From Myxocyprinus asiaticus (lineage: Eukaryota; Chordata; Actinopteri; Cypriniformes; Catostomidae): DNA of 64,000 nucleotides. Location of the stretch: the NCBI RefSeq assembly GCF_019703515.2, contig NC_059356.1:23859197-23923196 (forward strand), in the 5' to 3' direction. The notes beneath the pieces are model-generated. The model was not told where the DNA came from. It did no database searches and saw only the letters and a list, made by a program, of their open reading frames with translations. The position numbers and the translations under genes were made by a program. Shown piece by piece: positions 14,601 to 25,793 of the stretch. Every line of letters begins with the position of its first letter. The first letter of the stretch is position 1.

Positions 14601-14698
14601 AGAAATGTTGTTTACAGCTAATCTAGCTAACTAGCAAATGATTATCATAAACAGCATTAACAAACTCACTTATTGGTCTGATGGTAAAGCGTCTCCAT
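4216..14698 (-). CDS. gosr2: Golgi SNAP receptor complex member 2 (membrin, Qb-SNARE), complete gene
   Basis: Six coding exons on the minus strand: 14698-14670, 14178-14114, 11011-10903, 8212-8080, 7906-7766 and 4377-4216. Every junction is GT-AG and in phase, and the joined CDS is 639 bases: 212 residues plus stop, equal to human GOSR2. Membrin is a tail-anchored Qb-SNARE that pairs with syntaxin-5, Bet1 and Sec22b in ER-to-Golgi and intra-Golgi fusion. Visible parts are an N-terminal helical region (about 1-110), a SNARE motif (about 115-188) with a probable zero-layer Gln at 154, and one C-terminal membrane anchor (about 191-208). Gly144, mutated in human GOSR2 progressive myoclonus epilepsy, is conserved. 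Residues 118-120 are Ile-Pro-Ile, where the human COPII-export motif is Ile-Pro-Met. wnt9b lies about 20 kb upstream on the same strand. Confidence 0.96.
4436..4917. repeat. TTAA fold-back element, family A, truncated copy
   Basis: Internal and right-end sequence of family A: the segment around 'ggtccaaacagttcaagtgaatgg', the CTTCTGAAG/CTCAAGA-type segment near 4755, and the right terminus 'gggtgaactata' near 4903-4914. The left terminus is missing. Lies in gosr2 intron 5. Confidence 0.7.
6255..7463 (+). mobile_element. Tc1/mariner-superfamily transposon, inactive copy
   Basis: A 1,209-bp element flanked by TA dinucleotides (6253-6254, 7464-7465) with 28-bp terminal inverted repeats at 6255-6282 and 7436-7463 that differ at three positions. 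The internal sequence encodes a fish Tc1-like transposase on the plus strand, broken by frameshifts and stops. It sits in gosr2 intron 5, antisense to gosr2. Confidence 0.95.
6400..7403 (+). pseudogene. Tc1-like transposase pseudogene
   Basis: Starts [20 protein letters not shown] (ATG 6400), the N-terminal paired-like DNA-binding region. The first open segment ends at 6687 after a frame change. A TGA at 6839-6841 replaces the Trp codon expected in EQWKKVAW. The motif normally WSDES reads WSEES (Glu at 6860-6862), so the first catalytic Asp of the DDE triad is lost. The second Asp survives in [14 protein letters not shown] (about 7123-7164) in another frame. At least two frame changes plus the stop and the Asp-to-Glu change make it non-functional. 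Confidence 0.92.
7766..7906 (-). CDS. gosr2: gosr2 coding exon 5 (first half of the SNARE motif)
   Basis: 141 bases, phase 0 at both ends, encoding residues 113-159 from [14 protein letters not shown] to EQRSTLK. It holds the 118-120 ER-export site (Ile-Pro-Ile here) and the conserved Gly144. Donor GTGTGT. Confidence 0.94.
8080..8212 (-). CDS. gosr2: gosr2 coding exon 4
   Basis: 133 bases encoding [20 protein letters not shown] through RSFTTN, nearly identical to mammalian membrin. The acceptor is CTGTAG. The donor GTTAGG is a weak match to consensus and opens the short 173-base intron 4. Confidence 0.94.
8427..8854. repeat. Miniature inverted-repeat element flanked by TTAA
   Basis: Ends AGGTGCACTCAGTA and TACTGAGTGAACCT are inverted copies with one mismatch, and TTAA abuts both sides (8423-8426, 8855-8858). 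No coding capacity. The structure fits a piggyBac-type non-autonomous element. In gosr2 intron 3. Confidence 0.75.
9265..9480. repeat. SINE-like interspersed repeat
   Basis: Begins 'cattacattattcttcattt' and runs through 'agaagacgttttcttatccagagccactta' to 'ttacgagcccacaacagcc'. This is the pattern of a widespread fish short repeat (CATTTAGCAGACGCTTTTAT...; CCTTCTGGTTACGAGCCCA) whose end resembles a tRNA-derived region. Diverged copy in gosr2 intron 3. Confidence 0.55.
10173..10752. repeat. TTAA fold-back element, family C, near-complete
   Basis: About 90-bp inverted termini: left 'aggaatgctccaggttcaaa...gttgattaccacaaaaa', right its inverse with moderate divergence. The left end follows TTAA and the right end is followed by GTAA. 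No coding capacity. A half copy lies at 51161-51500. In gosr2 intron 3, close to exon 3. Confidence 0.8.
10903..11011 (-). CDS. gosr2: gosr2 coding exon 3
   Basis: 109 bases encoding [19 protein letters not shown] and onward to RRQNAK, with split codons at both ends. It belongs to the N-terminal helical region. Acceptor TTCAG and donor GTGAGT. Confidence 0.93.
11511..11598. repeat. (CA)44 microsatellite
   Basis: Uninterrupted CA dinucleotide run of 88 bp in gosr2 intron 2. The transcript carries it as (UG)n, beginning about 500 nt upstream of the exon 3 acceptor. Confidence 0.98.
12400..12902. repeat. hAT-like element fragment (right end)
   Basis: Ends in 'atatttttacccacccctag', the inverse of the TAGGGGTGGG start shared by many fish non-autonomous hAT-type repeats. 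A fragment with the same kind of terminus lies at 60283-60420. The left end was not recognised. In gosr2 intron 2. Confidence 0.45.
13300..13915. repeat. TTAA fold-back element, family A, near-complete copy
   Basis: Left terminus TTAAAGGGATAGTTCACCC, then 'ttactcaccctcatgccatc'. The right terminus is the diverged inverse near 13880-13915 ('gggtgaataaataatgagag'). About 0.6 kb with a palindromic outline and no gene. Lies in gosr2 intron 2. Confidence 0.85.
14114..14178 (-). CDS. gosr2: gosr2 coding exon 2
   Basis: 65 bases between an ACCAG acceptor and a GTAAGC donor. It encodes K(10)[21 protein letters not shown], aligning with human [22 protein letters not shown]. Confidence 0.92.
14670..14698 (-). 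CDS. gosr2: gosr2 coding exon 1
   Basis: ATG at 14698-14696, then codons for METLYHQTN and two bases of a Lys codon, followed by the donor GTGAGT. The start matches the human N-terminus MDPLFQQTHK in length and pattern. Confidence 0.93.
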
Positions 14699-14880
14699 CT
14701 TCTTTGACGGTAGAAGACGTCACCAATATCACAGTAAAAGCCTCTTAATCGAAAGCTAGGCAGCGTTTTAATTCTTTCGTTATCGTTTACTTTCACATAT
14801 CGCTGTCAAAGGAACGTAACACGTCACCAGGAAAAAGGACCTCTTTTAGGCGCCCTCTCACCTGCCTGACTGAATTAAAC
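14699..14880 (-). promoter_or_regulatory. gosr2: gosr2 5'UTR and probable promoter with CRE-like sites
   Basis: Two minus-strand GGTGACGT motifs lie upstream of the ATG (around 14723-14716, a full TGACGTC palindrome, and around 14828-14821), in locally GC-richer DNA than the flanks. They resemble CREB/ATF sites typical of secretory-pathway and housekeeping promoters. The transcription start is not determinable. A TTAA-flanked repeat begins at 14940, limiting unique promoter DNA to about 240 bases. Confidence 0.4.
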
Positions 14881-14939
14881 GCGGCTTTGGACAAGAAAAC
14901 AGCGCCACCGACAGAGGTGATGCTTCCCAATACATATTT

Positions 14940-15435
14940 TTAAAGGGATAGTTCACTCAAAAATGAAAATTCTGTCATCATTTACTCACCCTCATGTCAT
15001 CCCAAATGTGTATGACTTTCTTTCTTCTGCTGAACACAAACAAATATTTTTTGAAGAATATCTCAGTCTGTAGGTCCTCACAATGCAAGTGAATGGTGAC
15101 TGGAACTCTGAAGGTCCAAAAAGCAGATAAAGGCAGCTTAAAAGTAATCTAAAAGACTCCAGTGGTTAAATCCATATCTTCAGAAGCAATATGAAACATG
15201 TTGGTGAGAATGAAAGTGAAGATTTATAGTATAGTTTTTTGCTGCCTTTATGTGCTTTTTTGAGCTTCAAAGTTTTGGTTACCATTCACCTGCATTGTAT
15301 GGACCTTAAGAGCTGAGAAATTCTTCTAAAAATCTTTGTTTGTGATCAGCAGAAGAAAGAAAGTCATACACATCTGGGATGGCGTGAGGGTGAATAAATG
15401 ATGGGATAATTTTCATTGTTGAACTATTCCTTTAA
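14940..15435. repeat. TTAA fold-back element, family A, near-complete copy
   Basis: Both termini are present: AAAGGGATAGTTCACTC at the left and GAACTATTCCTTTAA at the right, with the family's internal 'cacaatgcaagtgaatggtg' segment. It sits just upstream of the gosr2 promoter. Confidence 0.88.
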
Positions 15436-17714
15436 GCAAGAATGGAAAAAACACAGGACATCTTTGCACCATTTTATAACTTTCATCTTCTAAGTGAAAA
15501 TATGCCCAGCTGTTAAAATTTACCATGGTAACCATATTTTCAGCCAGTTGTTTCTACAATAAAACTGGTAACATAGAATTGGCCATCACTGTCATAAAAA
15601 ATAATTAATAAAAAAATATAACAAACAAAATGACTGAAAGATTAAGAAAGCTTCTTACACCTTTTAAACTCAAACACGTCATTATTTATTGTGAAGAGGA
15701 GAGACCTGGCCACTTTTTCAGCTGTTTTGGTTCAGGAAGTATTTTTCCCATTCAGTTTTTTTCCCATTTGAGTTTTATAAAGGTGAATCACAACTTCACA
15801 AACTTTGATTTGAAGCAAAAAAACTTTTTGAAAATCGGACAGAAAACAAATGTACAAAATTGAACTTAGCATCTTTCATGAGGGAATGAACTACAGTTCC
15901 AAGAAGCATTGCAAATGATGTAATCAAATAAGTATATAAAACGTATAGAAAAATTAAAAACTTCTGATGTTGATGATTATACTGTAAGTATATACAGTAT
16001 AAACAATATATTTAAGTTTATTGAAAAATATTCAGATATTCAGTATTTTGAGAGTGTAGGGAGTCCGAGTGACAATTACATCTGGTTCCGGAAGTAAAAA
16101 ATCCCATTCATTTTTAAAACAGGAAAATTGATTTTTAACCAACTTCTAGACCTACCATGAAGCTCCAAGATTGTCAATCGATGGCTGGCTATATGCTCCT
16201 GTTGAAGCACACTCTCTTAAAACTCTCAAACTACTTGTATATTTGCCAAAATCTGAATATTTTGCATTAAAATAAAAATATACTGCTTCTATACTTACAA
16301 GCAACAACTTCAAATTAATAGTTTTATATTTTTCCATCATTTGTAATTTGATTACTTCATTCATAATGCTCCATTTGATTGTAGTTCATACACGATCAGA
16401 GATAATGAAGCATGATTTCTTAAAAGGTCCTCCCAATAGGCAAACTAAGCAAGTTGCTGAGGGCCCCTGATCCGCCAGAGGACCCCCACACTATAAAAAA
16501 AAAGTTGTGTTACAAACATATTGACAGGGACCCCATATTATGGTTTTAACAGAAGAATATACTGTACTATTGATTAACAACCTCAGAGCTAGATTATTAT
16601 TGGGAACAGCTTTTGACATCACAACAACATACTGAAAAGGGGAAGAGTTTTTCTTTTCTTTTCTTTTCTTTTTTTTCTTTTTCTTTTTTAGGCTGATAAA
16701 CCTATTTATTTTGCAGTCTTAACTTTTCATGAGTATATGGTTGCATTTATAATTTGCATTTAGCATAGTTTATTCTGTCCTGTCTATGACACTTCATGGA
16801 CATCAGAATAAACTTGCTACCCATTTCTGGGTCACAAACCACCAGCTGAGACACTGCAATATAGTATAGACTCATAGGGCCGAGGCCCATGAATTCATGA
16901 TATGAATTCTTGCAATGGTAACTATGTATTTTGGCAGAAGCTATGGTTGCCATAGTAAATTCTTCAAATGATCTGTCTACCTGAATGTTTGGATTGTGTA
17001 TAGCAATTAGTAGCCAGCTTTAAACTTAAATAATATGAATTAAAGTGGTTTTCTCATAGGATATTTGCATGTTGCATTACCACAGAAATCTTCTCCATAA
17101 AGCCTTTTAAATGACAGCTATTAATATAAATTAAAAAAATGTGTGACATGAATCAGCCAGCAATTGTGCATTTATGAAAACCAAATACCATCCTTCTTAT
17201 AGGATGGTTACAGCTTGAGGCCTGGGGGAAGGTGTGTCGACTTTCATCCCTTGATGGAGCGTCAGTGACAGGAAGAACATAATGACAAAATTTCTCGGGG
17301 CTAGATTTTGTCAGCTCCTTTCACTCGTCCCAGCTTTGTCTAATTATGCTGGTTTCCGCAACCCTGTATCAAAATGTTACAGTCAGTTCTGGTGCCTCCC
17401 ATGCCTGAAGTCACAGACAAAAATAATGATATCAAACTTTCCACAGGAGAGGCAAACAGATCTCACACAGACACCATGGCTATGAAGAGCAAGATGAGTT
17501 CGTCACAGTTTGACACGATTGAGGGGATGAAAGGGACGTTGATTTCTCTACACTGGGTTTTTCCCCCTGTGGTTAAACCTCAACAATGTCACACTAAATT
17601 CTCCAGAGACAGGTCTGTGATGTGTAAGTATGTATTAAGGTGTACATGGGTAAACAGAATAAGGAATAGCAATTTTAGGGTATTGGTACTCTTATAAACA
17701 AGGCAAAAAATAAA
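15436..17714. other. Intergenic, no gene recognised
   Basis: AT-rich DNA with a T/C-rich simple repeat at about 16652-16690 and a short GGCCCC-containing repeat fragment near 16430-16500. No convincing exon or conserved protein segment seen. Confidence 0.5.
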
Positions 17715-18075
17715 AATAATTTTCTATAGGGATAGTTTATCCAAAACTTTTAATTCTGTCATAATATACCTTCCCTTATGTTGTGCAACCCTATATGACT
17801 TTCTTTTTTCTTTGTAAACCTATCATATATCTTCAGAAGACTAGGAATAAGACACAACTCACATGGTCTAATGTTATGATACTTTTAGGTCCTTTAAAGC
17901 TTTAATGTGAGTCACTATCAGCTGTAATTGTATTGAAAGATGGACTAAAATATGAATTAACACTCCTCCGTATGTGTTCTGCATAAGAAAGAAAGTCATA
18001 TGGGGTTTGGAACAATGTGAGGATACGTACATTCTGACATAATTTTCATTTTTGGGTGGACAATTCCTTTAGTGT
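17715..18075. repeat. Fold-back repeat related to family A
   Basis: Left end 'agggatagtttatccaaaac', right end 'tttttgggtggacaattcct', inverted relative to each other. The interior differs from family A ('ccttatgttgtgcaacc'). A relative with the same interior occurs at about 60716-60955. Confidence 0.65.
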
Positions 18076-18196
18076 TTTGTCTTGTTTTCCCAGTCAAAAT
18101 ATCTATCCTTAAAGTGTTGTACATTTTTGTGAAAAAAAATAAATAAAAAATTGTGCTTAAGATAGGCTATAAAGACTCAATATTACGTGTTTTCTA

Positions 18197-18823
18197 TTAA
18201 AGGGATAGTTCATCCAGAAATAAAAATTATCTCATCATTTACTCACCCTCATGTCATCCCAAATGTGTATGACTTTCTTTCTTATGCAGAATACAAACAA
18301 GGATAAATATATCTCAGCCGTATAGGTCCATACAATGCAAGTGAATTGTGACTGAAATATTTAAACTCCAAAAAGCACATAAAGGTAAACATAAAGTAAT
18401 CCATACAACTGCAGTGGTTTAATCCGTGTCTTTAGAAGCAATCTAATTGTTTTTGGAAGTACTGATCGTTCACTAAGAATTACATTACTGACACATGCGC
18501 AGAGCGCTAGATGGGGCTAGGACATGTAATCGAGCTTCAAATAAAGATTGACAAGGAGATTGCTGATGTCAAGATTTATATATCACCCAAAACTGATTGG
18601 ATCGCTTCAGAAAAGATTAAAATGCTGGAATTGTATGACTTACTTTTATACTGCCTTTATGTGCTATTTAGAGCATCAAAGTTTTGGTCTCCATTCACTT
18701 GCATTGTGAGGACCTACAAAGCTGAGATGTTATTCTAAAAATCTTAATTTGTGTCATCTGGAATGGCATGAGGATGAGTAAATGATGAGAGAATTTTCAT
18801 TTTTTGGTGAACTATTCCTTTAA
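18197..18823. repeat. TTAA fold-back element, family A, near-complete copy
   Basis: TTAA then AGGGATAGTTCATCC at the left; 'ggtgaactattcct' then TTAA at the right. The interior matches the other family A copies. An open frame inside (18511-18738) is repeat sequence, not a gene. Confidence 0.88.
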
Positions 18824-20164
18824 GTGTTTTCAAGAAATCTAACTGAATTTAGTGAGGTTTTATGAACTGTGGTAAGAAAATTAAACTTAATTGAAGATAT
18901 TGTCTCAGAAAACAAGTCTTATTATGAATTTCACTTCTCAAGTAAATTTATCTTGTGTTAACCCTAAAAGGTTTTTATATCCTGGAGAACACAAACACTG
19001 AAGCTGGGGAGAGAAGCAATGAGTGAGTTGGTCAGTTTTTTGTTTTGAAAGGGGGTCCCTTAATTTACTTAGGGCATTTGACTTTGCATACCTCAATCTT
19101 GATCTAAAAGTAGCATGGTGGCATTTTTTGAGAAGGCAACTGACTTTGATATAAATGTTCCTATATTTTCAATGTTTGTAATGATTTCTACAAGCTGTAA
19201 AATTGAAAATTAAAGCAATATAAAAAATAATAAATAAATAAAAACACATGGAAGTGTATTATGTGGGCCCTAATGTGTTGGAAAATAGCAATTCATTATT
19301 GCCCTTTTTAGGTTTAAGGATGTCTCAATGTTTTTACTTATTTAAAAAAAAAAATCTGTGTATTTTATTTTTTTATTTTCATTTTTTGCACTGAAATAAT
19401 AAACACAGTAGATTTGATCCCAGTCATTCGTCTGTTAACCAGAGGTGTTCTTGAGTCAGGTGTGTGTAATTATGGGTGTCTGTCTGTGTTCTTTCGTGTG
19501 TGTGTGTGTGAGTGTGTGTTTGTATGTATTACTCAAGATCAGGGCAGCTACCTGTTTTGACTGGTGTTGAAGTTTACTCCCCCAAATCATTAGTGTGGTG
19601 GGTGAGATAGACAGGTTTGAATGGAGGCTGAATGGAGCTGCTGGTGGTTGATACCTGTCTCTCTAGGCTACTTTTCTGAAACAGTGGCCCTTTTTTAACT
19701 CCCGTCTACCCTCCATTCAGCACGCCCCCAGCACCATCTTTCTTCATGCTCCTTCTTGCTCTTCATCCATCCTTACTGTCATAACACCTCCTGAGGGCAA
19801 AAGGTATAGGGAGGGAGACTTTCACAGGAATAAGCAGACAGGGGCCATGAGAAATGGAAGTGGAGAAAAACAAGAGAGCTGAAAAAAGAGGATGATTATT
19901 CTGGGAAAAGGAAGTAGATAGAATGATGGAATGATGTTTGCTTCTTTTTCTTCTTTCTATCATATTTTTAGTGGCTATACATATTGTATGTCAAAGCAAT
20001 CTTTCCTCCAGCGACAGAGCATCATTCAACCTTCTCCAGTCGCACTCCACATACACAGACATGCACTCGCACACCTGAGAACCAACGGCTGGGGGGCTTT
20101 GGCAAGGTGTGCTGTCCTGTGCTGGAGCCCCTCCATAGACCTTATTCAAGATAGCGCCATCTTT
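18824..20164. other. Intergenic, no gene recognised
   Basis: AT-rich DNA with a GT-rich microsatellite-like stretch near 19494-19525. Nothing protein-like seen. Confidence 0.45.
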
Positions 20165-20398
20165 GATTTTTAATGGGAATGACAACAAGGCTGTGAGGAA
20201 TAGACTTACAGTCTCTTCAATTGCTCGAACGGTATAAAGCTGTAAAAAGCTCCTTGATCACATCTGATTTTCCACAACTCATTTTGTCTGGAGTTCTTTG
20301 TATACTGAATGTTCTTCACAATTTAAACTGCAGTACAACCCATTGAAGAGACTGTAAGTCTATCCCTCACAGCCTCGTTGTCATTCCCACTAAAAATC
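20165..20398. repeat. Long inverted repeat (about 56-bp arms)
   Basis: Arms at 20165-20220 and 20343-20398 are inverted copies with only a few mismatches, separated by about 120 bp. They include GGGAATGACAAC and TAGACTTACAGTCTCTTCAA in one orientation and the inverse in the other. The DNA or a transcript could fold into a long hairpin. Probably a miniature transposon, but no target duplication was identified. Confidence 0.8.
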
Positions 20399-20479
20399 TG
20401 AAAAGTAGCTATAATAAAATAATAAGTCTCCATTGATCTCCATTTAATCGCATTGCTGTCAAGGAAAGTTTGTGATTTG

Positions 20480-20482
<3 letters not shown>

Positions 20483-20510
<28 letters not shown>
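20483..20510. repeat. Poly(T) tract, 28 bases
   Basis: Uninterrupted run of T. It could be the poly(A) tail of a minus-strand retroposon, but no retroposed body was recognised next to it. Confidence 0.95.
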
Positions 20511-20886
20511 GAAGTAGGTAATTGTTTATTTTGCCAATATTTCTGCTGGTTTAACATGCAGTTTCATATGCCAATAAATGAGCCAGGTCTATCATTCCTT
20601 ATTTCAGAGGAGGTCTTGGTACATATAAAAATCAAATTCACCATTATACACTATTATAAATCAAGTCAAAACTACTTTTTTACATCAACTCCTTACCAGT
20701 GCCTAGAGCAACAAAACTGTTGTTTTGTGGCAAGATGTACACAGCACAGTCGAGGTGTTCTTGTCCCTTTGTTTCATATATAAGAGAAAATACTATGTTA
20801 TTGAGCCACTTAAGTGTAATGTTTGGTGGAAAGAATGGCAGTCTATGTGATTTCTTTTATCTTGACAGGAGGTAAATGTGTGTCAA

Positions 20887-22480
20887 CAGGGTTGGGCGGA
20901 TTACATTAAGAAAGCAGTCTGGGCTGAATACTGAATACTCTCTCTTAAATATATTCAGTAAAGTACTCCGAATACATCAAATAAAAAGTAACATATTCAG
21001 AATTTCAGAATACATATTTATAAAGGCAAGGCACAATTGGAGGAAGTAAGTGTGATATGTCATTATTATCTTATCTGAAGTGCTACACCACTTTTAACTA
21101 ATCTAAGTGAATCTGAATAGCTTGTTTTTTTTTTTTTTTTAATTAGATATGGAGTTAGACACAAATGTTTTTCTTTATGGAAGAAAGAAGACAAACAGAA
21201 GGTAGTCTGTGGTTAACTACAATATTTTAATATTTTAACAACATTTTAATCTTCTTCCTAACCCATTATTTGATTGGACTGACAAAGAATAATACATTTT
21301 GACACAAAATTAGATAAGAAATGCAAATAAACCGTATTAATTTTCGAGATGATAACTGGATGCCATAAAGTAGTGAGGTCATGTGACAACAATGTATATG
21401 AATACATTTTAACTAGGCTTGCTTGCATATTTCCATATAGGCTGATTTATTAATTTAATTTTCTATCTCTTTTATTACCAACACTTTTATTTTGGGTGCT
21501 TTTGATTCTTTTACTCATCCTTTATTTTATTTATTTATTTTTTTATTGTTGTTTTCTATTTTTTTATTATTTATTTATTTATTTATTTTGTGAATCACTT
21601 CGTATGAGATGTTTTTTTAAAAGTGAGAAAGAATATTAATATGCTTGTATGTTATACACTAAACCAGCCCCATACGTCTACAAGCCACACATTTTACAGT
21701 AGTTATTTACGTGAGGTTTTTCTGTCGTCGTTTGAACTCTGATCTACTTCAAGTCATTTTCCCTCTTTCAGTCTTTGCAGTAGGCATACGTTCTCTATAT
21801 TGTCCTTAATAACTGCTATTTCTCAACAGTTCTGCAAGTTTCAGATGTGGACATGACTCACCAAATGCTTATCATGAGCTGTCCATCTTTACTCTGTCTT
21901 TACACAGAAGCCGCATCTGCCGCTGCATAAAAATGTATTTACACAGCAACATTCCTGGGAAACAATGTATCATGCGCTCTAATGTTATATTTGTGGAAAT
22001 AATGTCACCGACTGTATTGATACTGCTGCATCTTAACATACTGTTAAGATGTGCCGGTGCCATTTTTAAAGTATCCCAAAAACACAATCCGTGATTCTTT
22101 GATTTTAACCAGTGATTGTGTTTTCAAATGAGCCCAGTTTAGCATGAAACCTTGGCAATGCTGCACTCACACACTGCTACTGATCTTGGGAAGAGGGAGC
22201 AAGAAGACACGTTTGCAGCACACATCAGCGCTGTTCAGAAAAACTCTTTAGAAAAACAATCACGTTTCTAGCTTGATTGACAAGAATTTTTTTCTTTATG
22301 CCTTATTTTGTGGTCATTATGATAGAAGTATTCTAAAAGTATTCTACCAAAATGTTATAAAGTATCTGTATTCTGAATACAGGTGCTTGAAAATGTAATG
22401 GGGGGCTGAATACAGTTATTTCATTTTTGTATTCTGAATACGTAACGCCGTTACGTGTATTCCGTTACAGCCCAACCCTG
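20887..22480. mobile_element. Non-autonomous hAT-like element
   Basis: Termini CAGGGTTGGGC (20887) and its inverse GCCCAACCCTG (ending 22480) bracket 1.6 kb. Both sub-terminal regions share GAATAC-rich sequence in inverted orientation. The 8-bp flanks (TGTGTCAA, GGTGGTAA) match at only five positions, so the target duplication is doubtful or decayed. No transposase frame inside. Confidence 0.7.
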
Positions 22481-22488
22481 GGTGGTAA

Positions 22489-24294
22489 TCTGTAATGTAA
22501 TAATGACGAGGATTGTGAATAGTGCTGAAATTGTTCCGGGGAAAGAAAAGTTTGGATTCCAGATGCTGTTTTCCCCTCCTACATTCCCCAAACTTTCCTT
22601 ATTTTCAGCAGAATGAAGTGCTTGTGTTTGAAGCACTAATGAAAGGACACAGAGAGCAAATCAAACTCTGTCATGGTTTAGTGCTCTTTGCTTCTGTGTT
22701 TTCAATGTGTATATTTTATTACGTGTGTGAGAAAAAGAGAAGAACAACAGAATAAAATGAAGGGAAGAATGCCACCCAGGTGTAAAAGTGAGATGACTAT
22801 GCCACAGACTTTAAACATGTAATCCCTCCTCCTCCTCACTTAATTCTGAAACCACCTGCCTCTTCTGCCTTACACTGTGTCTGGACCGCTATACGTACAT
22901 CCTGAGCTTGAGGAACATGTATCTAGTGGCTGCGGGTAATACACACATACACAAAACACACATAGCCCTGTGGCTATACCATATATAATATAGCCTACTG
23001 TATATAGTCATGTTTTCCATGTTTTCATATATATACTGCACTTTTGGGGCTGGGGTGTATATACAGTATATACTGTATACATATTCGGTCCAATTCACAC
23101 TGGCAAAGCTATCATGATTCAAAGCATCATAGAGTTAACTCTATAATAATACTATTGCTAATAGTAAGTTTATTAATAACTGAAAAAAATATATATTATG
23201 TGCAACCTAATGCCAGCTCTCTTTTTCTGTTTGATAAGAATGCACGTAGAGATACAAGCTATACAGCAACAGTGCTCTTTTAAATAAAATTACATGTAAT
23301 AAAGGCATACTTATTATTTATATAAAGTCATTTATATAATAACACTTGCAAAATGTGATTGTTAAGGTGCATTAAATTTAGCTGCAGTCTTATGTCAGTG
23401 TTGCTTAACTTTTTGCTCATGCCAAGGTGTTTTAGTGGGGTAGCATGTCAGCACAGACTCATGCCACATTATATGTGTAAAGGCATGTTTGCATTTATTT
23501 AACTCAGAGATTTGAATTCACAAAATATTGAGTTGGAACAAAGATTTTTACAGACTCAAGATAGCAAATGATTGGCTGAGAAATTAGACGATAGAATAAT
23601 CCATATCCTTGTACTACAGTTAACAATGTACAGATGTCTGACTGTCCAAAGCGAGAGTGCAGATTGGTGTATTACAGATAGGCTTGGGAAAGGGAGCATG
23701 AAAAGAGCTCCATTCGCAAGAAATGTTTAGGTGAACACATGTGATGTGTACAGTATTTGTATTAATGTTGATGTGAAGAGGAGAGGAGTGAAGGCTGCTC
23801 CTGCCTCCTATCTGCTGTTATCTTTTGTGCAGTTGTTGATCAGTCTGGGAAACTCTTGATGTCACTGCTAATGGAGGTCAGGTCCAAGACTTGATCTGAC
23901 TGTGCAGTGTGTATATGTGTTTGTATATATTTTGCACATTACAACAGGTATTAAATGTGATGTTTTGTGATGCTCAGTCATATCTTTGGTTGTGCCATTA
24001 TGTTTAAGTGATATTTAATCACTTGTCTAAGGAGTGAATTGTATGGTATGTGTGGGGTGAATGTTATTCTGGGTGGCTTTGGGTTTAAACTCTACAGGTG
24101 TCTATGTAGCACTATGCCAAGGCTCATGAGAAATCCTCCCCCACCGTTTTCCCAGCCCTCAGCCAACCAGTCAGAATTGTGAGAAGACTTAACCCTGATC
24201 TGTGTATAAGTGTGTGAGTGAACACTGGTTGCAAGGCTGAACTACATAATGCACAAGGGACAAGTTGGGGAAGATGTCTAATTTTTTAATCAGA
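22489..24294. other. Intergenic, no gene recognised
   Basis: AT-rich DNA with TATA-rich stretches near 22980-23090. No recognisable exon or family-level repeat ends. Confidence 0.4.
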
Positions 24295-25793
24295 ATATTT
24301 AGGGGCCAAGCACTGAAGGTGCAGAAGCCCCGATAGTATGTGTTAGTATTCTTCTCGTTCTTCTTCTTCATCTTCTTTTCTGACTGGGAGTTCAAGTTGT
24401 CAGCCCATAGATCTGTATGGTAAAAAGTTGTGAAATTTTGCACACTGATAGGGGGGAGTCTGAACATTCCTTGTGGCAAATTTGGGGTCTTTAACTAAAA
24501 CCCTCTAGCGCCACCAACTGTTCAAATTTACACTTATGTTATGCTCATAACTTTAGGCCTAGAATCAAAATTATTTTTTCCTCTGATTCCTCTCATTCTG
24601 TCTGACTAGATTTTCCACCATTTAGAATTTTCCAAAACACATACTTTTTCAAACTCATCCTAGGCCATATCTCCGATTTATACAAAATTTTCTCTGAACG
24701 ACAGTCTAGGCAAAACGCTGTTAAAAGATTTTTGATAGACTAAACAGTTCTTGTATAACGCTTCAATGAATTTGACGGTGAGCACGCAAAAATGTACGTG
24801 AGGCTGTATCTTCGCAGCACTTTAGCATATTAACACAAAACTTGGTATATGTTGTAGCCATCATGACCTGAGGATGCCTGAGCAGTTTCGGCAGAGAGCC
24901 ACCTAGTGGTCAAGAAATATGAAAATGGATATTGATAACTTCTGAATAGTTTGGCCTAAAATCATGAGACTGGTCTGTTCAGATTCTTTGGGGCATACGG
25001 ATTCGAATGATATCCAATTTTTGTCAGCCATTTTGAAATTTGTCATAAATTGCTGTATTTTTTAAATGCAATGAGGTATCATTACGAAACTTTTTAATTA
25101 TTGAGAGAGCCATGTTTATCTAGCTTTTTATTTTCTGACTAATATGATCCCTTGACTATAGAGCACCTTAAATTTATTCCCCACTACTGAAGCACTCTCT
25201 ATTGTTGGACATTGTTTAAAGATGTATCAAAATGTTTAAAAATGCCAATAACTTTTGATTCATTTAGCCTATTGTCCTGGGACTGATTTCTTGGGTCATG
25301 CCGTGTATGATAATACCCAATTTGCCATGGTCGGCCATACTTCCTGTCCTTCAATCTGAATTTCATTAAAAACGTACTTTTTAGAACTCCTCCCAGACTG
25401 TACTTCCGATTTGCACAAAATTTGTTGTGTAACATCTAGGAACACACTCCCAATAAAAAGTTATTAAAACCTTTTTAATAGACCAAATGGTTCTCGATTA
25501 GCGCACCAACGAATTAGATGACAAGACGCCAAAAAGATGCTGTATCTCGGCAAGGCTTTGCCATATCGACATGAAACTTTATGTGCCATTGCCACCAGAC
25601 CCTGATCGCACCATACAAATTTGGTGACAGGGCCATTTCTTGGTCAGAAGTTATAATGAATTGTATTTTAATACAAACAAAGTTTTTTTATATAGTTTTT
25701 TTCTTGAAATCATAATCGGTGACGTCCAATCATATTTCCTTACACGTCGTTGGTGTGCTTGGCCCCGTAATTGCTGCTTGCAGCTATATTTTC
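24295..25793. repeat. Interspersed repeat with GGGGCCAAGCAC inverted ends
   Basis: Left end 'aggggccaagcactgaaggt', right end 'gtgtgcttggccccgtaatt', inverted over about 13 bp. The body lacks significant open frames and contains CTTCTTCTT-type and short rearranged segments. It fits a widespread non-autonomous fish element whose class I cannot name from sequence alone. Confidence 0.6.
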
